The position numbers and the translations under genes were made by a program. From the NCBI GenBank assembly GCA_012934845.2, contig WNNJ02002094.1, positions 124,001 through 188,000 on the forward strand: DNA of 64,000 nucleotides, written 5' to 3'. Below, one piece after another: positions 1 through 11,214 of this stretch. This stretch comes from Pomphorhynchus laevis (lineage: Eukaryota; Acanthocephala; Palaeacanthocephala; Echinorhynchida; Pomphorhynchidae). Every line of letters starts with the position of its first letter. The first letter of the stretch is position 1. The notes beneath the pieces are model-generated. The model did no database searches, had not been told where the DNA came from, and was given only the letters and a program-made list of their open reading frames with translations.

Positions 1-665
1 ATCTTGCTATTCGTCGTCAATGTCGCTCTGGTTGTTCTCTAGTTGAATCAGCTCGTCAAATTACATCTTATACATCTACTGCGTCTAACCATAGCGGTAT
101 TGTTGCCATTGCTCGTCACCCAATGTCTTTACGTAAAATCAACGTTAACATCCGTTACACCTCGTTCGAATTACTCATATGCAGATTATCAACGCCTTTC
201 CCTCTGGAACTTGTGATTGTATACCGTCCAGGTTCAGTTGCCCCATCACGTATCTTCTTTAACGACCTTGCAGATCTAATGTCTCACTGTTCATTATCTT
301 ATACTCCTTCTTTTGTTCTCGGTGACTTTAACATTCGTCTTGATCGCCCGTCTGACTCTGACTCTATCACTTTAACTAATCTTTTTTTCTGATTTTAACT
401 ATAAATTACTTTCAACAAGCCCAACTCATATTCTCGGCGGTGCTCTCGACATCATTGCTGTTCCTAACTGCTTCAATGACTATACCTCCTTGTCAATTAC
501 TGATCCTGGTTTGTCCGATCATTTCCTTGTCACTCTTACTCTTACTCGTCCCCATCCTCCTTCTCCGCCTTTACGTTTATCTACACCAAGTCGACCATGG
601 AAGCTTCTCGATATCCCTGATCTCTGCACAGCCTTACTCAATTCTTCACTCTTTTCACTTCGCTT
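1..665 (+). pseudogene. ORF2 endonuclease fragment, LINE A1 copy 1
   Basis: Encodes the second half of the EEP (apurinic-type) endonuclease that nicks the target for target-primed reverse transcription. Visible motifs are VIVYRPG, VLGDFNIRLD and GLSDHFLV (the SDH catalytic triplet). The frame is open from 123 to about 388. It then shifts because the T run there has seven Ts against six in copy 2, and the SDH part continues in another frame. The domain ends abruptly at the internal deletion near 664. Confidence 0.8.
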
Positions 666-1873
666 TTCGCTCTAATTACTCTACCGAAATTGCATGTCTT
701 AAAGTTTATAACGACTTACTCATATCGCGCGATCATAAATTATGTAGTGTCATAGTTTCTCTTGATCTATCGTCTGCTTTTGACATCGTCGATCACTCGA
801 TTCTTCTCCATCGCCTTCGTCATGATTATGGCTTCTCTTTACCCACTGTATCATGGTTTTCTTCATATCTATCAAACCGTACATTTCGCGTATATTCTAA
901 CTCTTCTCTCTCCCATCCTTCGTCCATTCCGTCCGGTGTTCCGCAAAGCTCCGTATTAGGCCCTATACTTTTCTCTCTTCTTCTTGGTGATTTGTCTTCG
1001 ATTTCTAATAAATTTAACTTCCATGTTATGCAATATGCTGATGACATTATCATCTATGCTCATGCACCTGTTTATCGTATTCGCGATCTTAGTGTTTCTG
1101 CTTCCGACTGTCTTGTCTCAATTTCCAATCATCTTTCTTCCCTTCGCCTTTCTCTGAATCCTGATAAATCCAAAATTATGTGGATCCTACCTCGACGCAT
1201 CGGCTTCGAACCTCCCTCCGTATCATTAAATTCTACAATTCTTCCTATCGTTGATAATCTCGTTTTCCTAGGCTTCCATTTTGACAACCGACTTTCACTT
1301 AAACCTTTCGTTAGAGATAAAGTACGCTCATCTACCTTGATACTCCGCAACCTCCGTCAAGTTCGTAGATTGATCGATTTCCCTTCTTGTATGACTCTCA
1401 TATCATCTCTCCTTTTTTCTAGACTCGATTATTGTCTTAGTCTATTTTCCAACTCACCTAAATCCACTCTTCTTCCCCTACAACGCATAGTCAACGCAGC
1501 TGTCCGAATTCTCCTCCGTCTTCGTCGTTTTGATCACACATCCTACCATCTTGCTTCTCTCGATTTGCCTACAATTTATTGTCGTGTTCAAATTCGTCTT
1601 CTTATCGTTGCTTTCCGCCTTGTAACTTTTCATACCCCTTCATTTCTCAACCTTCCTTTTCTTGATAATTCCCGTCCTGTTTACTGTTCCTTGCGTTCCT
1701 GTAATTCGCTTCTTTTACATGTCCCAAACTACTCTACCTCCTTTGGACTCCGCTCCTTCCTGGTGGCTGCTCCTCTATCGTGGAATCATCTGCCCATTCA
1801 TATACGCCAATCAACTTCCCTGCAGTGCTTCAAACGACAAATCCGATCCCATCTGAACAATTTAACTGCTTGA
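666..1873 (+). CDS. ORF2 reverse transcriptase and C-terminal domain, LINE A1 copy 1
   Basis: An open frame begins just after the deletion junction with AFRSNYSTEIACLK. It passes through the RT palm (SLDLSSAFDIVDHSILL), a primer-grip-like GVPQSSVLGP (usual GVPQGS altered to GVPQSS), the catalytic MQYADDIIIYAH box and the thumb. It ends at a C-terminus with WNHLPIHIRQSTSLQCFKRQ and a TGA at 1871-1873. The open frame starts upstream at 440, but residues before about 665 are endonuclease sequence read out of frame. It could encode an RT fragment but lacks the endonuclease in frame, so it is probably dead on its own. Confidence 0.85.
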
Positions 1874-1902
1874 CTTTCTCATTTTTGTTTGTGGACTTGT
1901 AA

Positions 1903-1919
1903 GCGTACAGCTTGTACGC
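1903..1919 (+). promoter_or_regulatory. 3' terminal hairpin of LINE A1 copy 1
   Basis: GCGTACAGCTTGTACGC folds into a 7-bp stem with a 3-nt loop and is followed by ATTTGCCAC. The same element occurs in every A-family 3' end seen here. In L2-clade LINEs such as eel UnaL2, a 3' stem-loop is what the RT recognises; that role here is inferred. Confidence 0.7.
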
Positions 1920-1949
1920 ATTTGCCACATTAAATAAATTTGTATTTGT

Positions 1950-3209
1950 TTGTTGTATACTAGCTTTGAAGTTGGATGCGATTCCAAAGATTGCGATGTA
2001 TGGACACTTCTTCGTGTTAAAATATCCGACCACTCGGTGTATAAACGTAAACATTTCACTTGCGGTTTTTGTACATCAGTACGACTGCTACAGTTATCCT
2101 GCTCATCTACTCCTGTATCACACACGACCACTTAAACCAATTATGTTTTAGATGTTTCCCTCGCATCAACACCTGACTTCGCATCATATAATCCCATTAT
2201 TAAACCTACTCTCTCACACACTCCTCGTTCAACTACGTACCAAACTTCCATTAATCTTTCTCATTCTAACAATGCTAACGGTAAAGCTTTTCATCCCGTA
2301 CCTCCTCTTTCCTATTCCTCCCCCAATCTAAATAAATCTCAAACTTCTTTAATCTCCTCACGTACTCCTTACTCGACCTCCCCTGTATCACCTTTCAATA
2401 ATTTACACCCTTCCATCAAAATCATTTCCAGTAACATTTCCGATCAACTGATTCAACACTCCATTCCTGTCACTCATGCTCCAACCTATTTTAATTCTCC
2501 TTACTCTACCTCCCACGTAACACTTCCAAATAATTTACATTCTTCATTTAAAATCATATCCAGTCACATCTCTGATCAACCGATTCAACACCCCGCTCCT
2601 GTCACACTTGCTCCAACCAATATTAATTCTTTATCAAGCACCCCTGTCATTTCCACTTCTATCTGCTCATCTACCTCGACTCCTACCGGCTCTGTCCGTC
2701 CACCACTTCCACGAAATCGTTTTCCTTCGCGCGATCGCTGTATAATCATATCAAACTTAAAGCTTTCCGAATCTGCTTCTCCACAATCTCGCCTCGATGA
2801 TGATGTATCTGCTTTCAGGTCTATCCTAGCAACCATTCTTCCTGATGATAACCCATCACTCTTCAATAATATTGCTCATGTATCCTTTATTCGTTTAAAC
2901 AAATCCACTAAATCTAATCATCTCAGTCCTCCACTCTTAAAAATCGTTTTCCGACATAGTTCACATGCCTCTTCGGTACTCTCTCAACGTTTTAAACTTC
3001 TTACCACTTCATCTACTTGCCGTATCTTTCCTGACCGCTCCCCTTCTGATATTGCCCAGCTCAATTTAGCTCGCATTGAAAAACATCGACGTGAAACAAA
3101 CGGCGAGTCATCCTTATCTATACGTAAAATCAACGGAAATTTTCACGTTCTTCACACAAGGCCAAAAATTCGATGGCGTCCCATCTCTCCCCCTTGTCTT
3201 CTTCGCTAG
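1950..3209 (+). pseudogene. ORF1 protein of LINE A1 (cysteine finger plus basic domain), one stop
   Basis: N-terminal finger: GCDSKDCDVW followed by FTCGFC, a C-x4-C ... C-x2-C pattern shared with families B and C. A long Ser/Thr/Pro-rich linker follows, with a 44-residue tandem duplication (132-bp period, starting near 2397). Then comes the conserved ORF1 core: DRCIIISNLKLSES, RLDDDVSAFRSIL, LLKIVFRHSSHAS and FPDRSPSDIAQ, ending in RPKIRWRP. The frame is unbroken except for TAA at 2133-2135. ORF1 proteins of such LINEs bind the element RNA; the fold of the core (RRM-like?) is not established here. Stop at 3207-3209. Confidence 0.8.
3173..3209 (+). promoter_or_regulatory. ORF1/ORF2 overlap with internal ATG
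   Basis: The ORF2 ATG lies inside the ORF1 codons for Arg-Trp (cgATGg), and ORF1 stops 37 nt later in a different frame. The identical arrangement recurs in A2 (34285-34321). Family B has TTG in place of ATG at the same site. This arrangement suggests termination-reinitiation or another coupled way of translating ORF2. Confidence 0.7.
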
Positions 3210-6081
3210 TCGATCTCGCTCCTAAGCAAACTTTTCGTCTTAGTCTATTCAATACTCGCTCCATTCTCCATAAAGCTGATATGCTTCTCGATATCTTCGA
3301 TCAATTATCTATCGATATTCTCTGCATTACCGAATCCTGGCACTCTGACTCCGACGATCTTGCTATTCGCCGTCTATATCGCTCTGGTTGTTCTCTAGTT
3401 GAATCAGCTCGTCAAATTACATCTCATACATCTACTGCGTCTAACCATGGCGGTATTGTTGCCATTGCTCGTCACCCAATGTCTTTACGTAAAATCAACG
3501 TTAACATCCGTTACACTTCGTTCGAATTACTCATATGCAGATTATCAACGCCTTTCCCTCTGGAACTTGTGATTGTATACCGTCCAGGTTCAGTTGCCCC
3601 ATCACGTATCTTCTTTAACGACCTTGCAGATCTAATGTCTCACTGTTCATTGTCTTATACCCCTTCTTTTGTTCTCGGTGATTTTAACATTCGTCTTGAT
3701 CGCCCGTCTGACTCTGACTCTATCACTTTAACTAATCTTTTTTCTGATTTTAACTATAAATTACTTTCAACAAGCCCAACTCATATTCTCGGCGGTGCTC
3801 TCGACATCATTGCTGTTCCTAACTGCTTCAATGACTATACCTCCTTGTCAATTACTGATCCTGGTTTGTCCGATCATTTCCTTGTCACTCTTACTCTTAC
3901 TCGTCCCCATCCTCCTTCTCCGGCTTTACGTTTATCTACACCAAGTCGACCATGGAAGCTTCTCGATATCCCTGATCTCTGCACAGCCTTACTCAATTCT
4001 TCACTCTTTTCACTTCCTCTTCACTATCTCTCTCCCGATGATCTCTGCATTCTGTTTGATTCTGAACTTACGTCGATCCTCAATAACCTTCTGCCTAGTC
4101 GACTTCGACGTTCCCAGCGCTTGCGCCATGCTCCCTGGTTCAATTCTGACTGTAGTCTTTCTAAGCGTCGCCTCCGTCACTCTTTTCGTATGTATAAACG
4201 CTTTCTTAAACGTTCACCCAACTCACTCCCTCCAAATCTTCGTGATTCCTACTTTTCTCAACGCCGTTCACACCTTATTCTTATACGTACTAAACGTACT
4301 CTCTTTTGGCGAAATCAACTCGAGTCATCTTCCAACACTAAATCTCATTGGAAAATCTTAAACTCAATTCTTTCACGATCATCTACCCCTTGTAATATAA
4401 ATCCTGATGAATTTTCTTCTTATCTACAAACTAAGCTATCTAATTTACTTTTCCTACTACCCATAGCCCCCTTGTACCCACTCTTATCTTTAAATACTTC
4501 CCTCCCAGAACTATTCCACCTTCTTCCCGTTTCGTCTGATGAAGTTTCTTCGGTTCTGCTGTCATTACCTAATAAAACCTCTCCTTCTGACCCAATTCCC
4601 ACTCACTTGCTTAAAAATATCTGCTCCGTTATCTTATCCTTCCTATCGACATTGTTCAACTCGTCCATCCGTAGCCGTACATTTTCTGCCATCTGGAAAT
4701 GCGCCACTGTTCGTCCTCTCATCAAAAAGCAATCTCTCAACTCCTCCCTACCATCTTCGCACCGTCCTATTTCACTTCTCCCAACCCTCCCTAAACTCTT
4801 TGAGCGTCTCGTTCTTAAGCAAGTTAATACATATCTCTATTCCTCTAACTTATTTCCTCCCTTCCAAGTCGCTTTTCGCTCTAATTACTCTACCGAAATT
4901 GCATGTCTTAAAGTTTATAACGACTTACTCATATCGCGCGATCATAAATTATGTAGTGTCATAGTTTCCCTTGATCTATCGTCTGCTTTTGACATCGTCG
5001 ATCACTCGATTCTTCTCCATCGCCTTTGTCATGATTATGGCTTCTCTTTACCCACTGTATCATGGTTTTCTTCATATCTATCAAACCGTACATTTCGCGT
5101 ATATTCTAACTCTTCTCTCTCCCATCCTTTGCCATTCCGTCCGGTGTTCCACAAGGCTCCGTTTTAGGCCCTATACTTTTCTCTCTTCTTCTTGGTGATT
5201 TGTCTTCGATTTCTAATAAATTTAACTTCCATGTTATGCAATATGCTGATGACATTCTCATCTATGCTCATGCACCTGTTTATCGTATTCGCGATCTTAG
5301 TGTTTCTGCTTCCGACTGTCTTGTCTCAATTTCCAATCATCTTTCTTCCCTTCGCCTTTCTCTGAATCCTGATAAATCCAAAATTATGTGGATCCTACCT
5401 CGACGCCTCGGCTTCGAACCTCCCTCCGTATCATTAAATTCTACAATTCTTCCTATCGTTGATAATCTCGTTTTCCTAGGCTTCCATTTTGACAACCGAC
5501 TTTCACTTAAACCTTTCGTTAGAGATAAAGTACGCTCATCTACCTTGATACTCCGCAACCTCCGTCAAGTTCGTAGATTGATCGATTTCCCTTCTTGTAT
5601 GACTCTCATATAATCTCTCCTTTTTTCTAGACTCGATTATTGTCTTAGTCTATTTTCCAACTCACCTAAATCCACTCTTCTTCCCCTACAACGCATCGTC
5701 AACGCAGCTGTCCGAATTCTCCTCCGTCTTCGTCGTTTTGATCATACATCCTACCATCTTGCTTCTCTCGATTTGCCTACAATTTATTGTCGTGTTCAAA
5801 TTCGTCTTCTTATCGTTGCTTTCCGCCTTGTAACTTTTCATACCCCTTCATTTCTCAACCTTCCTTTTCTTGATAATTCCCGTCCTGTTTACTGTTCCTT
5901 GCGTTCCTGTAATTCGCTTCTTTTACATGTCCCAAACTACTCTACCTCCTTTGGACTCCGCTCCTTCCTGGTGGCTGCTCCTCTATCGTGGAATCATCTG
6001 CCCATTCATATACGCCAATCAACTTCCCTGCAGTGCTTCAAACGACAAATCCGATTCCATTTTAACAATTTATCTGCTTGA
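3173..6081 (+). pseudogene. ORF2 (EEP endonuclease, RT) of LINE A1 copy 2, two lesions
   Basis: Begins at ATG 3173. EEP domain spans about residues 20-250: FNTRSILHKAD, ITESWHSDSDD, VIVYRPG, LGDFNIRLD, GLSDHF. RT follows: KTSPSDPIPTHLLK, RPISLLPTLPKLFERL, SLDLSSAFDIVDHSILL, then YADDILIYAH at about 5240. A C-terminal region with WNHLPIHIRQ ends at 6081. A 1-nt deletion near 5131, just before GVPQGS, closes the first frame at 5165-5167. A TAA at 5611-5613 replaces a serine codon that copy 1 retains. Otherwise it reads cleanly, at roughly 970 codons. Enzyme role: nicks target DNA and reverse transcribes the element RNA from the nick. Confidence 0.88.
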
Positions 6082-6110
6082 CTTTCTCATTTTTGTTTGT
6101 GGACTTGTAA

Positions 6111-6127
6111 GCGTACAGCTTGTACGC
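6111..6127 (+). promoter_or_regulatory. 3' terminal hairpin of LINE A1 copy 2
   Basis: Same 7-bp stem and GCT loop as in copy 1, followed by ATTTGCCACATTAAATAAA and an ATT-rich tail. Probable RT recognition element. Confidence 0.7.
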
Positions 6128-6166
6128 ATTTGCCACATTAAATAAATTTGTATTATTATATTATTA

Positions 6167-7102
6167 TTGCAGTGTGGCGGATTTTCTCAAGTTCCAAATG
6201 GATATATCCGGGTAAACGCAGTTTCTACCGAATGCGTATCAGCTGAATGCAACCTACACAAACGTGCTACCTTGGCTAACATCCCCAAATCACAATCTGA
6301 TAGTAATAACAACCGAGTGGATAACGACGAACTGAACGTATCTGCTGTCCGCTCAGAAATGGCTCACAACTCGCAACTGCAAATATTGCGACGACGATCT
6401 TCAGTAATAACCGCACAACCTCGACATGAATCCATAAAATCCTCAATAGTGATGCCAGGTAACATTCAACATGAAGTAGGAATGACTAGGTCTGTACTTC
6501 TTAGAGGTGTTTCAGAAGCAAATGTGATTAACTCTCAAGACACTCATTCACTTAATAGCATGGCAACTGCATATGACTCTCGTCAGGTACCTCGAAGAAG
6601 GGAAGACTTTCATAACCGTGAACAGTGTGTAATTATTGCAAACGTAAAGGAATATGTTGCTATAAATAGCCAGGCACGATTAGATAACGATTTGGGTCAT
6701 TTACAATCCATTCTTTCGGTGGTATTGCATGAATGTCAAGACGAAGGTGTTAAGAGCATGAAGATAAATGCCGCTTTTTGTCTCGGTAATATAAGAAATG
6801 AGTTGAGACACAGACTGCTCAAAGTGGTGTTCAACTCTGCTGAAATTATTCACATAATCTTTAACGGCGCACATCGTTTGAAAGGGTCGAGTAAACGTCT
6901 GCTAAGCGATCTGAGCATAGATGATCGATTACGTTTGAAAGTGGCTAAATTAGAGTTAGCACGTCGATTAGAGTTGGGTGAAAAAAATTTGACAATACAA
7001 AATTTTCGAGTTGTGTGGAGGCGTCTACATATTCATTGGAAGGGACTGTCAGATGTGCTCAATCCTGCAAACCTTCTTACCACTTTGGCGCCCTCCGCCT
7101 AA
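6167..7102 (+). CDS. ORF1-like protein of LINE C (N-terminally truncated)
   Basis: A 311-codon open frame. The first codons come from the A1 tail and the cysteine finger is reduced to CGGFSQV, so the true N-terminus is lost. The conserved ORF1 core is complete: REQCVIIANVKE, ARLDNDLGHLQSIL, HRLLKVVFNSAEI, LSDLSIDDRLRLKVAKLEL, ELGEKNLTIQNFRVVWRR. The end overlaps the start of ORF2, as in the other families. RNA-binding function is inferred from position. Confidence 0.75.
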   Translation: MQCGGFSQVPNGYIRVNAVSTECVSAECNLHKRATLANIPKSQSDSNNNRVDNDELNVSAVRSEMAHNSQLQILRRRSSVITAQPRHESIKSSIVMPGNIQHEVGMTRSVLLRGVSEANVINSQDTHSLNSMATAYDSRQVPRRREDFHNREQCVIIANVKEYVAINSQARLDNDLGHLQSILSVVLHECQDEGVKSMKINAAFCLGNIRNELRHRLLKVVFNSAEIIHIIFNGAHRLKGSSKRLLSDLSIDDRLRLKVAKLELARRLELGEKNLTIQNFRVVWRRLHIHWKGLSDVLNPANLLTTLAPSA

Positions 7103-8083
7103 GACGTGAAATATTCACTGTTTCACCTTGCATCAATGTCGATCGGAATATTCATGAATTTCGAAAATCTCTTCGCGATTCTTCCTTTAAGTTGAGCACA
7201 AATAATGGTGATTTAAAAATCACTTACTCGAATATTCGTAGTCTACTTAATAAGTTAGATGAAATAAAATGTCTCTTTCAAGATATCGTACCATATGTAT
7301 GTATTTTCACAGAACCTTGGCTTAGCTCGTCAATAGCAGACCTCAATTCATTGAGGGATACAGCATAAGTAGAAGTGATAGAACAGGCAAAATTGGAGGA
7401 GGTGTTATCGCGTATATCTCTAATAGGCTTCAATTCCGAGTAATTGAAATTCTTAGTGATGCTATTAACCATAATGAAGCATTGTGTATTAAGCTATATT
7501 GTCAACACCCAATAACGGTATTGACTGTGCATCGTTCTCCAAGATCAAACACGGATAGCATAGCTGCTTTAATGGAGAGAAGTAGTTATTTGATAGATTT
7601 GTTGTACTAGGTGATTTCAACATGCCATCTGTCAATTCGGTTAATTACACTTCCAATGACTCGAATGTCGAGAGTTTGAAGCTACTTGGCTTAATAAACA
7701 GCTTGGCTCTTAAGCAACATGTCAGTCAGAGTACAAGATTTTCACTGGATTCACATTCACTTTTGGATTTATGCCTTACTGTACCATATGACATTCTCAA
7801 TAGATTAAGCTATCTGGACCCAATAGGTCATTCAGATCATGTGGTCATTTCGATTGGTCTGGGTGATATCTACTCACATGGCGTAAATCCGACGTCGGCT
7901 GTAAACTCATTCAGAACTGACTTTGCTCTAGTAAATAAATATCTCGTTGGGGTAAAGTGGTTGGATGCTTTTGATGTTGGCGTCGAATATTCATGGCAGT
8001 TTTTCAGGGATACTCTGTACCACCTCCTTAATCGTTTATCACCTCTTCAGAGTAAACACTGTTTGACATCGATCTCACCGTCT
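7103..8083 (+). pseudogene. ORF2 endonuclease region of LINE C, frameshifted
   Basis: EEP domain in pieces: ITYSNIRSLLNKLDEIK and FTEPWLSSSIADL (frame ending 7368); GGGVIAYISNRL and a VLTVHRSPRS strand in a second frame; VVLGDFNMPS at about 7605 and GHSDHVVISIGL at about 7830. At least two frameshifts separate these parts. The ORF is then cut by the A2 insertion. Confidence 0.75.
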
Positions 8084-8390
8084 TAAAAAAGGATTTATTT
8101 AACGTGGCAAATGCGTGCCAGCGCACGCTTACATGACCACAACAAAACAAGACTGTGAATCAGGTGTCGAGAAGGTGTGAACGGAGGAGGTGTTTGAATG
8201 TGATAAAGGAGGGAGCGCGGCGGACGTCGAGAGGAAGTTGATTCCAGGCGAGTGAGGCGGCGACGAGGAAGGATCGGAGACTGTAGTTGTTGGAGTAATT
8301 AGGAACGTGGAGTAAGAGGGTATGACAGGAACGAAGCGATAGCGAGGTGGGGCGAGTATCGTCTAAGAAAGGAAGGTAAAGGAAGGTTTT
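8084..8390 (-). mobile_element. LINE A2 3'-end fragment inserted antisense in LINE C
   Basis: Reverse complement of the A2 C-terminus and 3' UTR. The hairpin is at 8113-8128 and the A/T tail faces left. The 5'-truncated end lies near 8377-8390, where LINE C resumes with WFNSDIKNALKMRRKAF. No clear target duplication could be resolved by eye. Confidence 0.85.
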
Positions 8391-10307
8391 GGTTTAATAG
8401 CGACATAAAAAATGCTTTAAAGATGAGGCGTAAGGCCTTTAATTACTATCGTAAAGACATAGCTAATTTCAGCACTTATAAGAAATGGCGAAACCTCGTT
8501 ACGTCCATGAAGCGAACTGAAAGGCGATCTTTCGAAAAACAGCTAAGTATAAACTGTCACCGTGATTCCCGTTCTTTCTTTAGGTATGTGACTGCTAAGC
8601 ATACGCGCTGTAAACCTATAAATTGCATACAGCGTGACGATGGGAAATTCATTACTGATTCTTTGCAGATATCAAATATGTTTGGAAATCATTTCCATTC
8701 ATTGAATCTTGACCATAAGGATGTGACAATGGATGATCCGTGTACATTTGAATCGTCCGGAGATGACACCAGAAACCTCTTCCGATGTGATGATGTTCTC
8801 CAAGAGCTTCGGAAACTTAAATGCAAAGCAGGTGCGGGTCCAGATGGCTTAACGCCCGTATATCTGCGCAACATCGCTGACATAATATGTCATCCGCTTT
8901 ACAATATTTTCTCTGCGTCTGTTGCTTTTGGCGTTGTTCCTTCTGATTGGCAGAATTCCATCATCTGTCCTATTTATAAGAAAGGGGATAGTTCGTCTAT
9001 TGACAATTATAAGCCTATTAGTCTCAGTTGCGTGTGTTGTCGTGTGCTAGAGAGATTGATTACGCGACGAATAATAGAATTTCTAGATAGATTTCAAATT
9101 TTAAACCCAGTACAACATGGCTTCCGAAAAGGTTATTCCACGACTACTAATCTTGTACATGCACGTGAAAATTGGTATCACTATTATGATCAAGGTATAC
9201 CAGTTGATGTCATTTTCTTTGATTTCTCAAAAGCGTTCGACTCAGTTAATCACACGCGTCTTATTGAGAAGTTGGATCACATTCATCTTGATAAGAGGAT
9301 CATAAACTGGATTCGTGTATTCCTTTCCAACCGACAAAGTATCGTACGAGTATCGTACCAAATATCAGTTCATTCAGTTTATTATATGCAGATGATCTTA
9401 AAGTTTGGCGACCTATTATTTCCGATCTTGATAAACAGCATTTACAAAGCGACGTCGACGTTATATCCAATTGGTCTAAACGAAATCACTTGAGGATCAA
9501 TTCCGCTAAATGTACATGTATGCGTATATCACGAAGATCATGTGATCATCTTGGAAGTGAGTACCAGTTTGGTACAATTAGTATCGAAAGAACCTACTCA
9601 TATAAAGATTTGGGAGTTTGGGTTTGTGCTGACTTATCCACTCGAAAGCATTCAGACTATGTTTGTTGGATCACAAAACGCTTAATAGGACATACTCGTC
9701 GAGCTCTGATAGGCATAGATCCGTTATGTTACCATATCTTAGCAAATGCGTTTTTCTTGAGCTATCTTATACGCATCTCCAGCTTGTTATCCCGAAAATA
9801 CTTATGAGCGTCGTGCATTGGAAAATTGTTCAGATCAACAACTAAATTAGTTTCAGGGCTGCATATTGTTGGCTACGGGAAACGCCTCCAGATATTAAAT
9901 ATATCTTGTCTGCGATATATCCGTGACAAGCGGGATCTCTCTCTTGTTTGGAAAATTCTGCACACTAAAGATTATCCACTGTCACATCTACTGCAACTGA
10001 GAGGTCAACCTTCTCTTCGCGGACACCCCTGATGCTGAAAACACAAAGGTACATGCATGCAGTTTTCTGCTTTGCCAAACGTATCGTACGATCTTGGAAT
10101 TCGCTTCAGAGTGCGACCGTTTTGTCGTCTATTGCTTCAAGCTTTTGGCTCTACTGGATGATGACCCTTCCTTCTCAAGACAACGGTGGGATTTTCAGTA
10201 TTTCATCTGATGAGATAGGGACAAATCAACTCTTATTCTTTTTATCTCTTGTGAAGCAACTTGTAAAGAGCCTCGGTTCAATTTGTTGTCAATTAATAAT
10301 AATATGA
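8391..10307 (+). pseudogene. ORF2 reverse transcriptase of LINE C, with deletion
   Basis: RT motifs: KCKAGAGPDGLTPVYL, NYKPISLSCVCCRVLERLI, QHGFRKGYSTTTNLVHA, VIFFDFSKAFDSVNHTRLI. After SYQISVHS the sequence jumps straight to LLYADDLKVWRPI in another frame near 9380, so the GVPQGSVLGP box is lost. The thumb continues (SYKDLGVWV) to about 9807. A C-terminus with RGQPSLRGHP and RIVRSWNSLQ is spread over two further frames. Not functional. Confidence 0.8.
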
Positions 10308-10310
10308 ACT

Positions 10311-10612
10311 TCCAATTTTTGAGGCTGAATTATTAGCCGCTTGGTGTCGTCATAAACTATACCCAGACTCTGAAATATACACTGACAACAGGGGTGTTTA
10401 TCATTCAGTACTCAAAGGGAGAGCGAAAACGGTACCTATGGGCAACCTTTTCCTCCAGGACATGCATGGTATACCCATACATTGGATACCCACTGCGTCC
10501 AACCCGGCTGATATACCTTCCACTTGTTTCTTCAAGTGGAAGAAACAAGCAAAAAGAAAGTTAATCTTTAAAAATATAATTTTATCCTGCACATTAGCTT
10601 TATTCTTTTGCT
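10311..10612 (+). other. RNase H-domain fossil of an LTR- or DIRS-type retroelement
   Basis: Encodes a stretch with EAELLAAWCRHK, IYTDNRGVYHS, KGRAKT and IHWIPTASNPADIPS. This is the layout of the RNase H domain that follows RT in LTR/DIRS-class elements. It is an isolated, broken fragment with no flanking RT or repeats at its ends. Its 3' edge coincides with a double foldback. Exact superfamily uncertain. Confidence 0.55.
10517..10549. repeat. Two overlapping perfect hairpins
   Basis: Arms 10517-10526 and 10533-10542 (10 bp) form one hairpin. Arms 10523-10533 and 10539-10549 (11 bp) form a second that shares sequence with the first. Only one can form at a time. They look like serial foldback copying at the end of the RNase H fragment. 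Confidence 0.8.
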
Positions 10613-11139
10613 AGTAAGTCAACATAACATGGTGTCGATATGAGCCCTCACAAAAAAACAGTTGCTTCATCAAAACTTAAAACTAGTTCATCGTCAATTT
10701 AAAAGTAATGTTGAATCAATATTTAAAATTAAAATAAGAACTACTGCTTTTATAAATAATTTATAATATTGATATAATAATTTGTTGATAAAAAATCACT
10801 AAAATTTAAGTTAAGCGCGTCGTTATAAATATTTACTAAATTTGACTATAACCCTAAGTTAGAATGTAGTGTGCCATAAACGTTGCCGAATTCTATTATT
10901 TAATAAAATATAAGGTCATCGTTTCTTTAAACATTCGGGGAGTATTCACTAGACAAAAATATAGTTTTGCGAAGTCGGAATTATTGAATCTTCAATAAAC
11001 AAGAGCGGTTTTCGCATGTTAACTAAAACACCATCATATTTAATCATAATTATTTGGTAAATTTATAACCAGCATATTAGTTAATTACTTAATTTTATCA
11101 CATATTCTTTTATTAAATTTTTTATTATTGAGTACAAGA
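10613..11139. other. AT-rich stretch without recognisable gene
   Basis: About 530 bp of low-complexity AT-rich sequence between the RNase H fossil and the antisense B-type LINE. No ORF, repeat unit or RNA gene was recognised. Confidence 0.6.
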
Positions 11140-11214
11140 CAAAGCCGCAAATGGCTGTTCAGCCTGTTCACTGTTGAAACTTAAAAAAATAAAAAAATGA
11201 AGTGTAGAATGTAA

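Larger units (their letters stand above)
1..1945 (+). mobile_element. LINE family A1, copy 1 (5'-truncated by window edge)
   Basis: CR1/L2-like non-LTR retrotransposon. The window opens inside the EEP endonuclease domain of ORF2. The copy runs through RT and the C-terminal region to a 3' UTR with the family hairpin and a TAAATAAATTTG tail. Compared with copy 2, about 850 bp between the endonuclease and the RT palm are missing: sequence near 664 jumps to what corresponds to 4866 in copy 2. The next A1 copy starts within about 20 bp of this tail, so the two lie head-to-tail. Family placement rests on the LDLSSAFDIVDHSIL and YADD motifs and on a C-terminus ending in WNHLPIHIRQSTSL, typical of the CR1/L2/Rex1 group. 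Confidence 0.9.
1946..6160 (+). mobile_element. LINE family A1, copy 2 (longest A1 copy)
   Basis: Contains ORF1 (1950-3209), ORF2 (3173-6081) and a 3' UTR with hairpin 6111-6127, then a tail of ATT/TAA repeats to about 6168. The 5' end lies in ORF1 at the cysteine finger, so a 5' UTR is not recognisable. Damage is light: one stop in ORF1, and one 1-nt deletion and one stop in ORF2. Nucleotide identity to copy 1 looks very high over the shared part, suggesting recent activity. Confidence 0.92.
6167..10308 (+). mobile_element. LINE family C (CR1-like), interrupted by an antisense A2 fragment
   Basis: Starts directly in the ATT tail of A1 copy 2 and carries an ORF1 relative, an EEP domain, RT and a C-terminus in the same order as family B. 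It is interrupted at 8084-8390 by a reversed A2 3' end. It has several frameshifts and has lost the stretch with the GVPQGS motif. It ends near a TAATAATAATATG tail at about 10305. Confidence 0.8.

Noticed and set aside
440-665. N-terminal 75 residues of the 477-codon ORF at 440
   Set aside because: This is endonuclease DNA read out of frame; only residues after the deletion junction are genuine LINE protein.
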